Source: DASUBV01 sp963822485 (lineage in GTDB: Bacteria; Actinomycetota; Actinomycetes; Streptosporangiales; Streptosporangiaceae). Taken from it: a stretch of DNA of 64,000 bases. The notes below the pieces were generated by a model, which had not been told where the DNA came from, did not search any database, and saw nothing but the letters and a program-made list of their open reading frames with translations. Shown one piece after another: positions 1 to 8,836 of the stretch. Within the stretch, counting starts at the first letter, position 1. Every line of letters starts with the position of its first letter. The stretch spans positions 558,001 to 622,000 of the forward strand of contig CAWGHW010000018.1 in NCBI GenBank assembly GCA_963822485.1. Reading direction: 5' to 3'. The position numbers and the translations under genes are program-made.

Positions 1-38
1 CTGCGGCCCCGGGCCGCGGGCTGACCGGGGGCTGCCTG

Positions 39-1328
39 ATGGAACCTGCCGCGCCGATGTCCGCCGCACCGGTGGCCGGGCCGGGACACGAGTCGACCGA
101 GCTGCGCCAGCGCCGCCTGGCCGCCGCGCGCCGCCGCGCGACCGCGCTGCTGGGCGCGGTGACCGTGGTGTTCGTGGCCGTGACGGTGGCCCGGGTCCAC
201 GGCACCGGGTGGGGCTACCTGCAGGCCGGGGCCGAGGCGGCCATGGTCGGCGGCGTCGCGGACTGGTTCGCGGTGACGGCGCTGTTCCGCCATCCGCTGG
301 GCCTGCCGATCCCGCACACCGCGCTGATCGTCGAGCGCAAGGACCAGTTCGCGGCCACGCTCGGCCAGTTCGTGCAGGAGAACTTCCTCAACGCCGAGGT
401 GCTGACCGAGCGGATCCGCACCGCCGGGATCGTGCCCCGGCTGGCCGCCTGGCTGGCCGACGAGGACAACGCGGCCGGCCTGGCCGGGCACGCCGCCAAC
501 CTGGTCGTGACCGTGGCCGGGGCGCTGCGGGACGAGGACGCCCAGCGCGTGCTGACCGCCGAGCTGACCCGGGCGGCCAGCGCCGTCGAGGTGGCACCGC
601 TGGCCGGCCGGGCGCTGCGGGTGGTCATCGCGGGCGGCCACCACGCCGGGCTGTTCAACTCCATCGTGTCGGCCGGCGACCGCTACCTGGGCGACCACTA
701 CGAGGACCTGCGCGAGCTGTTCCTGGCCGAGGCGCCGCGCTGGATACCGTACGCGCTCTACCGGCGGGTCTTCGACCGCCTCTACACCCGGCTGCGGCAG
801 CGGCTGGTGGCGATGACCGGCGATCCGCAGGACCCGACCCGGCAGCAGTTCGAGGCCTGGATCGCCGGGCTCCCCGACCGCCTGGAGACCGACCCCGAGC
901 TGCGCGAGCGCGGCGAGCGCGTCAAGCGCGATGTCCTGGGCAGCACCGCGCTGCGGGACTGGTCCTCGTCGCTGTGGCAGCAGCTCAAGGACGCTCTGCG
1001 GGCCCAGGCCGCCGACCCTCGGTCGGAGCTGCGCCGCCAGCTGGCCGGCGCGATGACGGCGGCGGGCCGGCGGCTCGGCTCCGACCGCCGCCTGCAGGAC
1101 AGCCTGGAGCGCATGATCGAGTCCGGTACCCAGGCCGTCGCCGACCAGTTCCACGACGAGCTGGCGGGCCTGGTCACCGGGACCATCCAGCGCTGGGACG
1201 CCGAGCAGACCTCCAGCCAGCTTGAGCTGCTGCTCGGGCGCGACCTCCAGTTCATCCGCATCAACGGCACCGTGGTCGGCGCGGGCGTGGGCCTGGTCCT
1301 GCACGCCATCGTCATGGCCGTGGGCTGA
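39..1328 (+). CDS. DUF445 family membrane-associated protein
   Basis: This 429-residue protein matches DUF445 (YjiN/YheB-like). It has one hydrophobic segment near residues 35-60, then the family block around GWGYLQAGAEAAMVGGVADW and the WFAVTALFRHPLGLPIPHT signature. The body is long and amphipathic with repeated RL/RELFLAE stretches, and a second hydrophobic helix lies at the extreme C-terminus (VGAGVGLVLHAIVMAVG). The length and the paired terminal membrane helices fit the family. Its molecular function is unknown, and no role should be inferred beyond a membrane-anchored, mostly helical protein. It appears monocistronic; the next gene is convergent. Confidence 0.88.
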   Translation: MEPAAPMSAAPVAGPGHESTELRQRRLAAARRRATALLGAVTVVFVAVTVARVHGTGWGYLQAGAEAAMVGGVADWFAVTALFRHPLGLPIPHTALIVERKDQFAATLGQFVQENFLNAEVLTERIRTAGIVPRLAAWLADEDNAAGLAGHAANLVVTVAGALRDEDAQRVLTAELTRAASAVEVAPLAGRALRVVIAGGHHAGLFNSIVSAGDRYLGDHYEDLRELFLAEAPRWIPYALYRRVFDRLYTRLRQRLVAMTGDPQDPTRQQFEAWIAGLPDRLETDPELRERGERVKRDVLGSTALRDWSSSLWQQLKDALRAQAADPRSELRRQLAGAMTAAGRRLGSDRRLQDSLERMIESGTQAVADQFHDELAGLVTGTIQRWDAEQTSSQLELLLGRDLQFIRINGTVVGAGVGLVLHAIVMAVG

Positions 1329-1353
1329 CCCGCGCCGGCCGCGGCCCAGGGGT

Positions 1354-1782
1354 TCAGCGGCCGGGGCGCCGGGCCGTGGCGGCCAGGGCCGGGATGACGG
1401 CCGCCGCCACTATCAGGTGCAGGACGACCAGCCCGACGGTCGCCGCCGTAGTGGTCGCCGCGGCCAGCGGCAGGGCCAGCGACAGCACCAGGACCAGCAG
1501 CGCGGCGCCGGTCCAGGCCGCGCGGGCGCGCGGGGTGGTCCGCTCCAGCAGCGCCAGCAGCAGCCAGCCGAGCAGCCCGGCGACCAGGGCGGCGCCGATC
1601 ACCTGCCCGGCCACGACGGTCTGCGGGTGCATGGCGCCGAACTTGACGGTGAGGCGGACGCCGAGCAGCGGAACCTCGACGCTCCAGGCGACGGCCGCGG
1701 CGGCCGCGCCGCCCGCGACGCTCAGCGCCCGGGCCCGGATCCGCCTGACGTCCCGCACGGCCGGAGTGGTAGCAGCGAGCAT
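1354..1782 (-). CDS. DUF6069-like small integral membrane protein
   Basis: This 142-residue protein has four predicted membrane helices: about residues 18-38, 58-80, 92-113 and 117-135. A short basic N-terminus precedes them. The pattern, with a short extracytoplasmic loop GVRLTVKFGAMHPQ after helix 1, resembles the actinobacterial DUF6069 family. I chose the ATG at 1782 because AGGAG lies 8 bases upstream; the longer upstream open frame lacks a ribosome site and runs into the divergent kinase gene. Function is unknown. Start-to-start spacing with the divergent two-component genes is about 200 bp, so a shared promoter region is likely. Confidence 0.7.
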   Translation of the reverse strand: MLAATTPAVRDVRRIRARALSVAGGAAAAAVAWSVEVPLLGVRLTVKFGAMHPQTVVAGQVIGAALVAGLLGWLLLALLERTTPRARAAWTGAALLVLVLSLALPLAAATTTAATVGLVVLHLIVAAAVIPALAATARRPGR

Positions 1783-1987
1783 GTCGGTCTCCTTATCTCG
1801 TTGCCTGGCGCGGCGCCTGGTGCGCCGCTCCCCACGAGACTGTCCCGGCCGGCCGTAGTCCGGCATCGGCCAGCCGCCGACCGCCGGCCTGCACCGGATG
1901 CGGCAGTCGCATACTGCCGACGCAGTACGCCACCCGCCTCCGAGACGACGATGGCACCGGCCGTACGCCGGTAATACGCTCCAGGCA

Positions 1988-3220
1988 ATGAGCACCCCGA
2001 GCATCCCGAGCGTCCCGCGTATCCCGCGTATCCCGCGTATCGCCGGCCGGGCCTGGCCGACGCCGCGCTGGCGGAATGCGGCGGGCATCGCGGCGGTGCT
2101 CCTGCTCACCGTGATCGGCTGCTACGTCGAGGCCAACCCCGCCCACTTCTACGGCGGCCTGCACCTGACCGGCCATCCGCCGCTCGCCGCCTACCTGCTG
2201 GTCGCGCTGCCCGCCCTGGCCCTGGCCTGGCGGGACCGCGCGCCGGTCGCGGTGTTCGCGGTGACGATCGCGGCCGCCGTGGCCTGGGCCGCGCTGGGCC
2301 AGATCGACGGCGCCGCGCTGGTGCCGGTGATGGTCGCGCTGTTCTGGGTGGCGCTCACCTGCTCGCGCCAGGTCACGCTGGCGGCCGGCCTGGCCGGGGC
2401 GGCCGCCATCTTCCTGGCCGAGGGCACGCTCGGCCCGTTCGGCTGGCTCGGCGGCCCCAGCGCGACCATGTGGCCGCAGCTGCTGGCCGCCGGCGCGCTC
2501 GGCGGCTACGTCGCGGCGCGCCGCAAGTGGCTGGCCGCCGAGCGGGACCGCGCCGCCCAGGCCGAGCTGATGCGGGAGGAGGAGACCCGCCGGCGGGTCG
2601 ACGCCGAGCGGATGCGGATCGCGCGCGAGCTGCACGATGTCGTCGCCCACTCGATGGCGATGATCAACGTGCAGGCCACCGCCGCGGGCGTGCTGCTGGC
2701 CGAGGATCCGGCCGGCGCCGCCGACGCCATCCAGGCCATCCGCGGCGCCAGCAAGTCGGGCCTGCGCGAGCTGCGGGCGATCCTCCGGGTGCTCCGCGAC
2801 GCCGGCCCGGCCGGCGGCCCGGCTGTGACGCCCAGCCTGCGCGACATCCAGACGCTCGCCGACGCGACCACCGCCGCGGGCTCGCCCGTCACCGTGCGGG
2901 CCGACGCCCCGGCCGTGCCGCTGCCGCCGCCGGTCGCGCTGGCCGCCTACCGCATCGTGCAGGAATCGCTGACCAACGTCGTGCGCCACGCCCGCGGCGC
3001 GTCCGCGATCGTGACCGCGGGCCAGGACGGCGACGAGCTGACAATCGAGATCATTAACGACGGCGCCCCCGGTACCACCGCGTTCGGCGACGGCTCGGGC
3101 GCCGGGCTGACCGGGATGCGCGAGCGCGCTTCGACGCTGGGCGGCTCCCTGGAGGCCGGCCCGCGGGCCGAAGGCGGCTTCGCTGTCCGCGCCCGCCTCC
3201 CGCTGGCGGGCCCCCCGTGA
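1988..3220 (+). CDS. Sensor histidine kinase, NarL/DesK-type (HisKA_3)
   Basis: This is a membrane sensor kinase of 410 residues. Four or five hydrophobic helices (about 33-180) form the sensor part with no large extracellular domain. A short coiled linker leads to the HisKA_3 box RIARELHDVVAHSMAMI, with phospho-acceptor His216. The HATPase domain follows with N-box QESLTNVVRHA and G-box GDGSGAGLTGMRERA. The ATG at 1988 is preferred over the upstream in-frame start because the extra 30 residues are Arg/Pro-rich and unlike the family. The gene overlaps the response regulator by 4 bases (GTGA), so the two are translationally coupled partners. The stimulus cannot be told from sequence. Confidence 0.9.
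   Translation: MSTPSIPSVPRIPRIPRIAGRAWPTPRWRNAAGIAAVLLLTVIGCYVEANPAHFYGGLHLTGHPPLAAYLLVALPALALAWRDRAPVAVFAVTIAAAVAWAALGQIDGAALVPVMVALFWVALTCSRQVTLAAGLAGAAAIFLAEGTLGPFGWLGGPSATMWPQLLAAGALGGYVAARRKWLAAERDRAAQAELMREEETRRRVDAERMRIARELHDVVAHSMAMINVQATAAGVLLAEDPAGAADAIQAIRGASKSGLRELRAILRVLRDAGPAGGPAVTPSLRDIQTLADATTAAGSPVTVRADAPAVPLPPPVALAAYRIVQESLTNVVRHARGASAIVTAGQDGDELTIEIINDGAPGTTAFGDGSGAGLTGMRERASTLGGSLEAGPRAEGGFAVRARLPLAGPP
2016..2042 (+). repeat. Three tandem copies of a 9-bp unit inside the kinase gene
   Basis: Three near-identical copies of CGCGTATCC encode an Arg-Ile-Pro repeat in the cytoplasmic N-terminus of the sensor kinase. It is a slippage-type coding repeat whose copy number could vary between strains. 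No regulatory role is visible. Confidence 0.6.
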
Positions 3221-3882
3221 TCCGGGTGCTGCTCGCCGACGACCAGGCGCTGGTCCGGGCCGGGTTCCGGGTGCTGGCCGGGCAGGCCCCCGACATCGAG
3301 GTCGTCGGCGAGGCCGCCAACGGGGCCGAGGCGGTCGAGCTGGCCCGCTCGCTGCGGGCCGAGGTCGTGCTGATGGACATCAGGATGCCCGGCACGGACG
3401 GCCTGGCCGCCACCCGGCTGATCGCCGCCGATCCCGGCCTGAGCGGCGTGCGGGTGATCATCCTGACCACCTACGAGGAGGACGAGTACATCTTCGCCGC
3501 CATCCAGGCCGGGGCCAGCGGCTTCCTGGTCAAGGACACCGAGCCCGAGGACCTGGTCAACGCCATCCGCGTCGTCGCCCGCGGCGACGCGCTGCTGTCG
3601 CCCGGCGTCACCCGCCGGCTCATCGCGGGCATCGCCGGGCGCGGCCCGGCCCAGCCGGTGGACGCCTCGGCGCTCTCGGCGCTCACCGAGCGGGAGCGCG
3701 AGGTGCTGGCCCTGGTCGCGGCCGGGATGACCAACGAGCAGATCGGCGCGGCCCTGTTCATCAGCCCGCTCACGGCCAAGACCCACGTCAACCGGACCAT
3801 GGCCAAGCTCGGCGCCAGGGACCGCGCCCAGCTGGTGATCGCCGCCTACGAGACCGGCCTGGTCCGCCCCGGCCTGTCCTGA
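3217..3882 (+). CDS. Response regulator, NarL/FixJ type (REC + LuxR HTH)
   Basis: This is the partner of the sensor kinase just upstream; its GTG start lies inside the kinase stop. It has 221 residues. The receiver domain (1-120) shows the acidic pair in LLADDQALVRAG, phospho-acceptor Asp54 in VLMDIRMPGTDG, the Thr of IILTTYEED and Lys106 in FLVKDTEPEDLV. A LuxR-type helix-turn-helix occupies about 155-215 (LTEREREVLALVAAGMTNEQ, then SPLTAKTHVNRTMAKLGA). Phosphorylation should drive dimerisation and DNA binding. The target genes are unknown, but the divergent small membrane protein gene is a plausible local one. Confidence 0.92.
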   Translation: MIRVLLADDQALVRAGFRVLAGQAPDIEVVGEAANGAEAVELARSLRAEVVLMDIRMPGTDGLAATRLIAADPGLSGVRVIILTTYEEDEYIFAAIQAGASGFLVKDTEPEDLVNAIRVVARGDALLSPGVTRRLIAGIAGRGPAQPVDASALSALTEREREVLALVAAGMTNEQIGAALFISPLTAKTHVNRTMAKLGARDRAQLVIAAYETGLVRPGLS

Positions 3883-4019
3883 GCCGCGCGTCGCCCAGCG
3901 CTGAGGTCGGGCTGACAGGTCCGCATGCCTGGACCAAGCGCACGGAAGCGAGACCGGCCGGGGCCGGGCAGCGCCGCCCTGGTCTCGCCGAGCCGCCCAA
4001 GGACTGGGATCATAGGCGG

Positions 4020-4373
4020 ATGGTACGTCGATTTAGTGCTGTCACGGTGGGCGTGATCATCGGTGCTGCCTGTGTAACGCTGGCCATATTCCTACATAAC
4101 GAAGGGCTGATTCGAGCTGGCGCGTGGGCAGGCATTATTGGCCTGCTTGGCGTTCCTATTGGTCTCTTGGGTGTGTGGCTGGCGTGGCCTCGCGACCGCG
4201 ATGATGCGACTGCAGGCGAGCACGGTCCGAGCGCCCAAATTCAACAGAATACCACCTCACAGCATGGCACCACTTTTGCGGTGCAGGACGGTCATCAGAC
4301 CATTAACTACTATCGGCCACCTAATGATGCTGGGAACGACCTGCACAAAGAGGACGGAGGCCATCAGAAGTGA
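4020..4373 (+). CDS. Small two-helix membrane protein with a C-terminal motif shared with the downstream ATPase
   Basis: This 117-residue protein is not a named family to me. Two hydrophobic helices (about 6-26 and 32-56) are followed by a basic-acidic linker and a polar tail. Residues 76-100 of the tail read QNT-(x5)-GTTFAVQDG-(x7)-RP. The same pattern, G-x2-F-x-VQ-x-G-x7-RP preceded by Q-N/D-T, recurs at the N-terminus of the next gene. A membrane domain with a C-terminal short motif beside an NLR-like ATPase with the matching N-terminal motif is the arrangement of effector/receptor pairs that signal through short amyloid-like motifs. An effector role is inference. The DNA is much less GC-rich than its surroundings. 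The ribosome site is poor, so the start is uncertain. Confidence 0.65.
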   Translation: MVRRFSAVTVGVIIGAACVTLAIFLHNEGLIRAGAWAGIIGLLGVPIGLLGVWLAWPRDRDDATAGEHGPSAQIQQNTTSQHGTTFAVQDGHQTINYYRPPNDAGNDLHKEDGGHQK

Positions 4374-4515
4374 AAGTACTTCATCCGAATAAATCACTCG
4401 CGCGCGGGCATCTCGATTTCCGCTCTTCGGCAATATTTGCTAATGAATTGGTTAACTCGCGAGCGGATAAACAGGTCGCTGGTGACAGCAAAGATGTTTA
4501 TGGCAGGATGTGCTC

Positions 4516-7317
4516 ATGAGTCCCCGTATTCGCAAGCAACCAGGCAGCGATGGTTCGCCCGATCCCGAACGTCATTATCACCAAGATACTAACGTGGAGT
4601 CCGGCGGTAAAGCGTTCGTAGTTCAGCATGGTAATATGATTGTCTATCAATGGCGGCCGGAATACCGTATTGAGGCTTTTGAATCTGATCTGCCCATAGG
4701 GGAAGCAGTTCTTCGCGCGCAACCGAGCCGTATGCTGCGAGCACAATATAAAGTTGTTCCTTTTGACGCTGAACGGCGACGGACAGAAATAGAGCGTCTG
4801 AGCGCATGGCGTGACGGGGATGACGATACGGCCGTCCTGCTGCTACATGGCCCAGGTGGTCAGGGCAAGACTCGTCTGGCGGCCTACATAGCTGAAGTAA
4901 CTGGCAGTGCGAAGTGGCTAGTAGTATCAGCTGCGCTGAATCGCTCAGGTGCTCCTGGGCAGGAGCAAGTAACGATCGCAGCGTCAGCTTCTGGGAAACT
5001 CGGCATCATGCTACTGGTGGACTATGCCGAGCGCTGGCCGCTAGCAACTCTCTTGTCACTGATGCAGGATCCGCTGCTGCGCCGCATGCATCTGCCATTG
5101 CGTATCCTCCTCGTTGGACGACCCGCGGGGACGTGGTGGCAGTCAGTCAGTAACAGAATTAATAATGATCTACATATGGCGACAAGTCAAGTCAAGCTGC
5201 TGAAACTAGCGCACGACCCCGAAGATTGGCACCTCATTCTCAAAGCAGCTCGCGATGCCTTCCTTAAAGCTTACGGTCTGTCGGAATCTCTTAGTGTGGA
5301 TATTCCTTCTGCGATGGCCCATGATGATTATCCGCTGGTACTAGCGGCTCACATGGCAGCACTCGCGCTGGTCGATGCGGGAGTCCACGGCGAACCAGTG
5401 CCCTCTGGGGGCGCAGCGATCACTGAGTATCTGCTGGGTCGAGAACGGACATACTGGATGGGCCTACACGAGGCAGACCGCGACCGCTTCTTCACAGATC
5501 CACTAGTGATGGCACGAACTGTCTTCACCGCTACATTGACACGCCCTCTTGGCTACGAGGAAGCAGCAACAACACTGCGACGCATTGGTGCCGTAGAAAC
5601 CAGTCAGTCGGTTGCAAGGGTACTAGCCGATCACAGAGTGTGCTATCCGCCTGGTGACCCCGCTGTGGTATTGGAGCCGCTCTACCCGGATCGTCTCGGC
5701 GAAGACTTTATAGCTCTGGCGATTCCCGCAAAGGATCCCTCTGTGCAAGGGCATGTACGCGATCTTGATCTGGCGGATCCATGGGCTGAGACAGCTATTC
5801 CCAGATTGCTCAACCTCGGTGATCAGCAGCATCCCACGTGGCTGTCATCGACTATCTCCATTCTTGTTGAGATTTCCAGGCGCTGGCCACATGTGGCCGA
5901 AGAGCAGCTATACCCCGTCGCGCGACAGCATCCCAGTGTAATGCTCCTAGCTGGCGGTTCAGCACTTGCCTCATTTTGTGGCATGCAGTCGGTTCCAACC
6001 GAACTCCTCGAAGAGATTGAACGCATACTGCCTGAAGGTAGAGACAGCGACCTTGCCATTGGCGGCGCGGTTCTTGGTGAGCGACTTGCCGGCTATCGGC
6101 TTGCCCGCACGGAGGATCCAGTGCAGCGTGGTGCCATATACACCAAGCTTGGGCGAGCGCTAAGACATGCCGGAATTCATGATAAGGAGGTTATAGCAAC
6201 TGGAGAGGCTGTCAAATGTTACCGAATGCTTTCTAGAGCCGATCCAGAAGGATACCTGGCGGCATTCGCTATAGCCCTCGACGCTCATAGTACAGCGTTG
6301 ATGATGAATACGAGTATAGATCCATCAATAGACCGCGCGAATGAGGCTGTGCGCATCTATCGTAGGCTATATTCGGCCAGGCCGGACCTCTTCGGAGGCG
6401 AACTGGCGCGGACACTTACCAACCTAGGCAATTCATTGCTGAGAAAGCATTTGCTAAGCGATGCCTTGCGAGTACAACAGGAGGCGGTCGATATCCGACG
6501 ATCTATTGGAGCAGCATATGAATTCGAACCTCATGATCTAGGCATGGCTGGCGCGCTCGTGCAACTGAGCGTTACCGTCCTCAACCATGGTCGCTCTGAC
6601 GAAGCTGTCAATCTTATCGGTCAAGCTGTGGAAATTTACAGAACTGCGAGTGGCTCGCCTGATGTGAAGCTCGAACAGGGTACTTTCGCACATGCACTCG
6701 GGATTCAAGGGCGGATATTTATTCTAAAGGATATGGCGAGTGAAGCCCTAGCTCCCCTGGAAGAAGCTACTGCCATGCTCCGTCCACGCGTAGCTTCAAA
6801 CCCTACTGCGTACGTAGGCTTGCTCTCACAGACCCTCTACGAACTAGGAGTATGTCTTCTAAAGCTGGGCCGGATGGACCAAGGCGTCGAAGCGTTGCAG
6901 GAGGCAATCGAGATTTTCCCAGATCAGCTAAATGCGCCGCGAATTGAACCTAACTTTGTAAGCATGCTGAGCAATCTTGGTGCAGCATTTGTCATGACCG
7001 ATAAAATGGATCAGGCGACCACAATTCTTACAGATGCTGTCACTATGGCTCGTGCACTCTTGGAGCAGGACCCGCATGAAGGGCAGCACCTAGCCTCGAC
7101 ACTATTGAACCTGGCAAATGCACTGATAGGAAGAAATGAATGGGAAAGCGCACTATCCATAGCGCAAGAATCTGAGAGCTTGTACCGAGAACTCGTGGGA
7201 GCTGATCCGGAGCACCTTATGGGGCAGTGGCAGAGAGCACGTAACATCCTCGCAGTCGTACTCGAGGCTCTAGGGCGCCCAGAAGAAGCATCGCGGTTGC
7301 TTTCAGAACGACCCTAG
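4516..7317 (+). CDS. STAND/NLR-like P-loop ATPase with TPR repeats
   Basis: This protein has 933 residues. In order: a polar N-terminus with the motif shared with the preceding membrane protein (residues 23-48, core GGKAFVVQHG, ending in WRP); a nucleotide-binding domain with Walker A GPGGQGKT (112-119) and Walker B IMLLVDYAE (about 164-172); a helical middle region; and from about 560 at least seven tetratricopeptide repeats (for example ARTLTNLGNSLLRKHLLSDA and LSNLGAAFVMTDKMDQATTI). This is the receptor layout of bacterial STAND/NLR proteins: N-terminal adaptor, ATPase switch, superstructure-forming sensor. I chose ATG 4516 because AGGA lies 7 bases upstream; an in-frame GTG at 4510 is possible. 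AT-rich codons (TTA, ATA, AAT) set it apart from neighbours and suggest transfer. A defence or cell-death role is inference. Confidence 0.8.
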   Translation: MSPRIRKQPGSDGSPDPERHYHQDTNVESGGKAFVVQHGNMIVYQWRPEYRIEAFESDLPIGEAVLRAQPSRMLRAQYKVVPFDAERRRTEIERLSAWRDGDDDTAVLLLHGPGGQGKTRLAAYIAEVTGSAKWLVVSAALNRSGAPGQEQVTIAASASGKLGIMLLVDYAERWPLATLLSLMQDPLLRRMHLPLRILLVGRPAGTWWQSVSNRINNDLHMATSQVKLLKLAHDPEDWHLILKAARDAFLKAYGLSESLSVDIPSAMAHDDYPLVLAAHMAALALVDAGVHGEPVPSGGAAITEYLLGRERTYWMGLHEADRDRFFTDPLVMARTVFTATLTRPLGYEEAATTLRRIGAVETSQSVARVLADHRVCYPPGDPAVVLEPLYPDRLGEDFIALAIPAKDPSVQGHVRDLDLADPWAETAIPRLLNLGDQQHPTWLSSTISILVEISRRWPHVAEEQLYPVARQHPSVMLLAGGSALASFCGMQSVPTELLEEIERILPEGRDSDLAIGGAVLGERLAGYRLARTEDPVQRGAIYTKLGRALRHAGIHDKEVIATGEAVKCYRMLSRADPEGYLAAFAIALDAHSTALMMNTSIDPSIDRANEAVRIYRRLYSARPDLFGGELARTLTNLGNSLLRKHLLSDALRVQQEAVDIRRSIGAAYEFEPHDLGMAGALVQLSVTVLNHGRSDEAVNLIGQAVEIYRTASGSPDVKLEQGTFAHALGIQGRIFILKDMASEALAPLEEATAMLRPRVASNPTAYVGLLSQTLYELGVCLLKLGRMDQGVEALQEAIEIFPDQLNAPRIEPNFVSMLSNLGAAFVMTDKMDQATTILTDAVTMARALLEQDPHEGQHLASTLLNLANALIGRNEWESALSIAQESESLYRELVGADPEHLMGQWQRARNILAVVLEALGRPEEASRLLSERP

Positions 7318-7648
7318 CGATCCAGCAGTAGATCGTGATCTGGTCCTGCTTGGTCGGAGGCGGGCTGGCCGGTTGTTCGTCATCTTCGCGGTCGCCGCAG
7401 GCGTCGAGGCCGGGGAGGGCCAGGACGCCTCGCAGCCACCGACTACCCAGGCAACTACCCCGGCCAGTACACGATTGCCCCGGCGCTCGGAGCCGGCCGT
7501 TGATCGCTTCGGTGGGTCCGTTGCTGGTGCCGGGCCGGTCGAAGTAGGCCAGCACGTCGACTGCACGCTTGGTCAGGTCCGTCCGAGCCAGCCGCCAGAT
7601 AACGGTGTCGCGTGCGACGCCCTCGCAGCCGCAGCGGACCGGCGACAG
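7318..7648. other. Non-coding interval holding the ISL3 scar
   Basis: Between the STAND ATPase and the phosphotransferase, which converge here, base composition returns to the high GC of the rest of the window. Apart from the transposase scar in the middle I see no gene, RNA or convincing terminator hairpin. Confidence 0.6.
7480..7580 (-). pseudogene. ISL3-family transposase remnant
   Basis: On the minus strand this stretch encodes TKRAVDVLAYFDRPGTSNGP followed by TEAINGRLR, the near-C-terminal catalytic block of ISL3-family DDE transposases (the Glu of TEAINGRL is the last catalytic acid). Upstream sequence does not continue as transposase, and downstream the frame drifts into an unrelated tail. 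No terminal repeats could be recognised. It marks the right flank of the AT-rich two-gene island and hints at past IS activity there. Confidence 0.7.
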
Positions 7649-8590
7649 TCAGCGAAGCGCGTTCAGCTCGTCGAGAGCGCGATGGCCGCGGTTGACCACC
7701 CCGGCAACGACATCGTGGCGCCCGAGACGGATGGCCAACTCGAGCTGCAGGAGGATCTGTGTCGCTGCGAGCACCGCCGCCCCCTCCCAGCCGACCAGGG
7801 CGAGGATTCTCGTCCACAGCCGCCTTCGGACACCGTCCAGCAGCGGATCCTGGTAGGTGTGCCACTGGAGGGTGGTGAGATCAGTCGCCCGGGTGCCGCT
7901 ACCTGCGTTCCCGATATCCACGACCGCCACCACCGCTCCGTCGCGGACCAGGACGTTGTCGGGCTTGAGATCGGCATGGACCATGTCCGGTGCCTCTGGT
8001 GGTGGCGGGACGTCGGCACACACGAGCCGCAGGCGCTCGACCAGGGCCGACACCACGGAGGAATACCCCGAGAGCCTGGCCACGGACTGCCGGAGACGCG
8101 ACTGCTCGGGCGTCTCGTTGAAATCCAGCCCGGCGACAGCCGCTTCCTGACCGGTGGCGACCCGCCAGGCGTACGACCAGTGGTCGTAGGGCTCGGAGGC
8201 CTGGCCAGCCTGGAGTTCGATGATCTCCATCAGCTGCTCAACGAGGGACGGGGTCAGCTCTGGCGCGGGAGCCGCGTCAACGAAGTCCATCAGATGCCAT
8301 ACATGACTGGCTGTGGCCCCCACTCCGAGCCAGGCCGGGGTGGGATAGCCGCGCCTGCGCATGTGCTCGACCACCCTCTGGGCTCGCAACGTCTCGTCCA
8401 GGTGGCTGCGGTGTGCCCGGGGCACTGCTTTGAGCACTGCATCTGCCCTTCCGGCCAACTGGACGCGCATGGCACCCACATCGAGGCCTCCGGGTAGGCG
8501 GCTGAGAAGAGTGACCTCTGCCCCGACCACGCTGGCCACGTCGTCCAGGACCTCGGCCGGCAGGTCTTCGGGATGGGCGCCCTGGTTCAT
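7649..8590 (-). CDS. APH-family phosphotransferase (aminoglycoside/choline kinase-like)
   Basis: This is a 313-residue kinase-fold protein. The catalytic loop is MVHADLKPDNVLV (H-x-D-x4-N), and the metal-binding position follows in VVDIGNAG, where the usual D-F/W is D-I. The N-lobe contains a glycine-poor loop (LLSRLPGGLDVGAMRVQL) and Lys of AVLKAVPRAHRS. The substrate cannot be predicted; the family covers aminoglycosides, macrolides, homoserine, choline and fructosamines. The ATG at 8590 is preceded by GGGAGGA at ideal spacing, so the upstream 32 in-frame codons are excluded. It is monocistronic and its 3' end abuts the ISL3 scar. Confidence 0.8.
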   Translation of the reverse strand: MNQGAHPEDLPAEVLDDVASVVGAEVTLLSRLPGGLDVGAMRVQLAGRADAVLKAVPRAHRSHLDETLRAQRVVEHMRRRGYPTPAWLGVGATASHVWHLMDFVDAAPAPELTPSLVEQLMEIIELQAGQASEPYDHWSYAWRVATGQEAAVAGLDFNETPEQSRLRQSVARLSGYSSVVSALVERLRLVCADVPPPPEAPDMVHADLKPDNVLVRDGAVVAVVDIGNAGSGTRATDLTTLQWHTYQDPLLDGVRRRLWTRILALVGWEGAAVLAATQILLQLELAIRLGRHDVVAGVVNRGHRALDELNALR

Positions 8591-8836
8591 GCTGTCCTCC
8601 CAGATCCGGCGTGTCAGCGTATGCGAGCTGCTGGTCTTGTCGTCAGTTGAGGCCAGTCGGGTCTGCGGGCAATCCGTCGAGCCCATCTCTGATGAGCTGC
8701 GCTGAGGCGCCGTCAGCCCTCATGTCCGCCGCCTCACGTGTGGCCAGCTCCTGTGCTTCCGCGTCCTTGATTGATGCAGGGCGTTCGTACCGAACCTGTG
8801 TCAGTAGCAGGCTACCGAGGCCAGAGCTCCAAGCGC

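Noticed and set aside
2016..2042. Tandem short repeats considered as a CRISPR fragment
   Set aside because: Units are 9 bp with no spacers and lie inside a coding region. No cas genes occur anywhere in the window.
3933..3990. GAGACC...GGTCTC hairpin as a terminator after the response regulator
   Set aside because: The paired arms are only about 6 bp with a long loop and no T-run follows, so support is too weak.
8643..8800. Minus-strand open segment ending ADMRADGASAQLIRDGLDGL
   Set aside because: It looks protein-like but has no start with a ribosome site and no recognised family. It may be a gene remnant; not strong enough to list.
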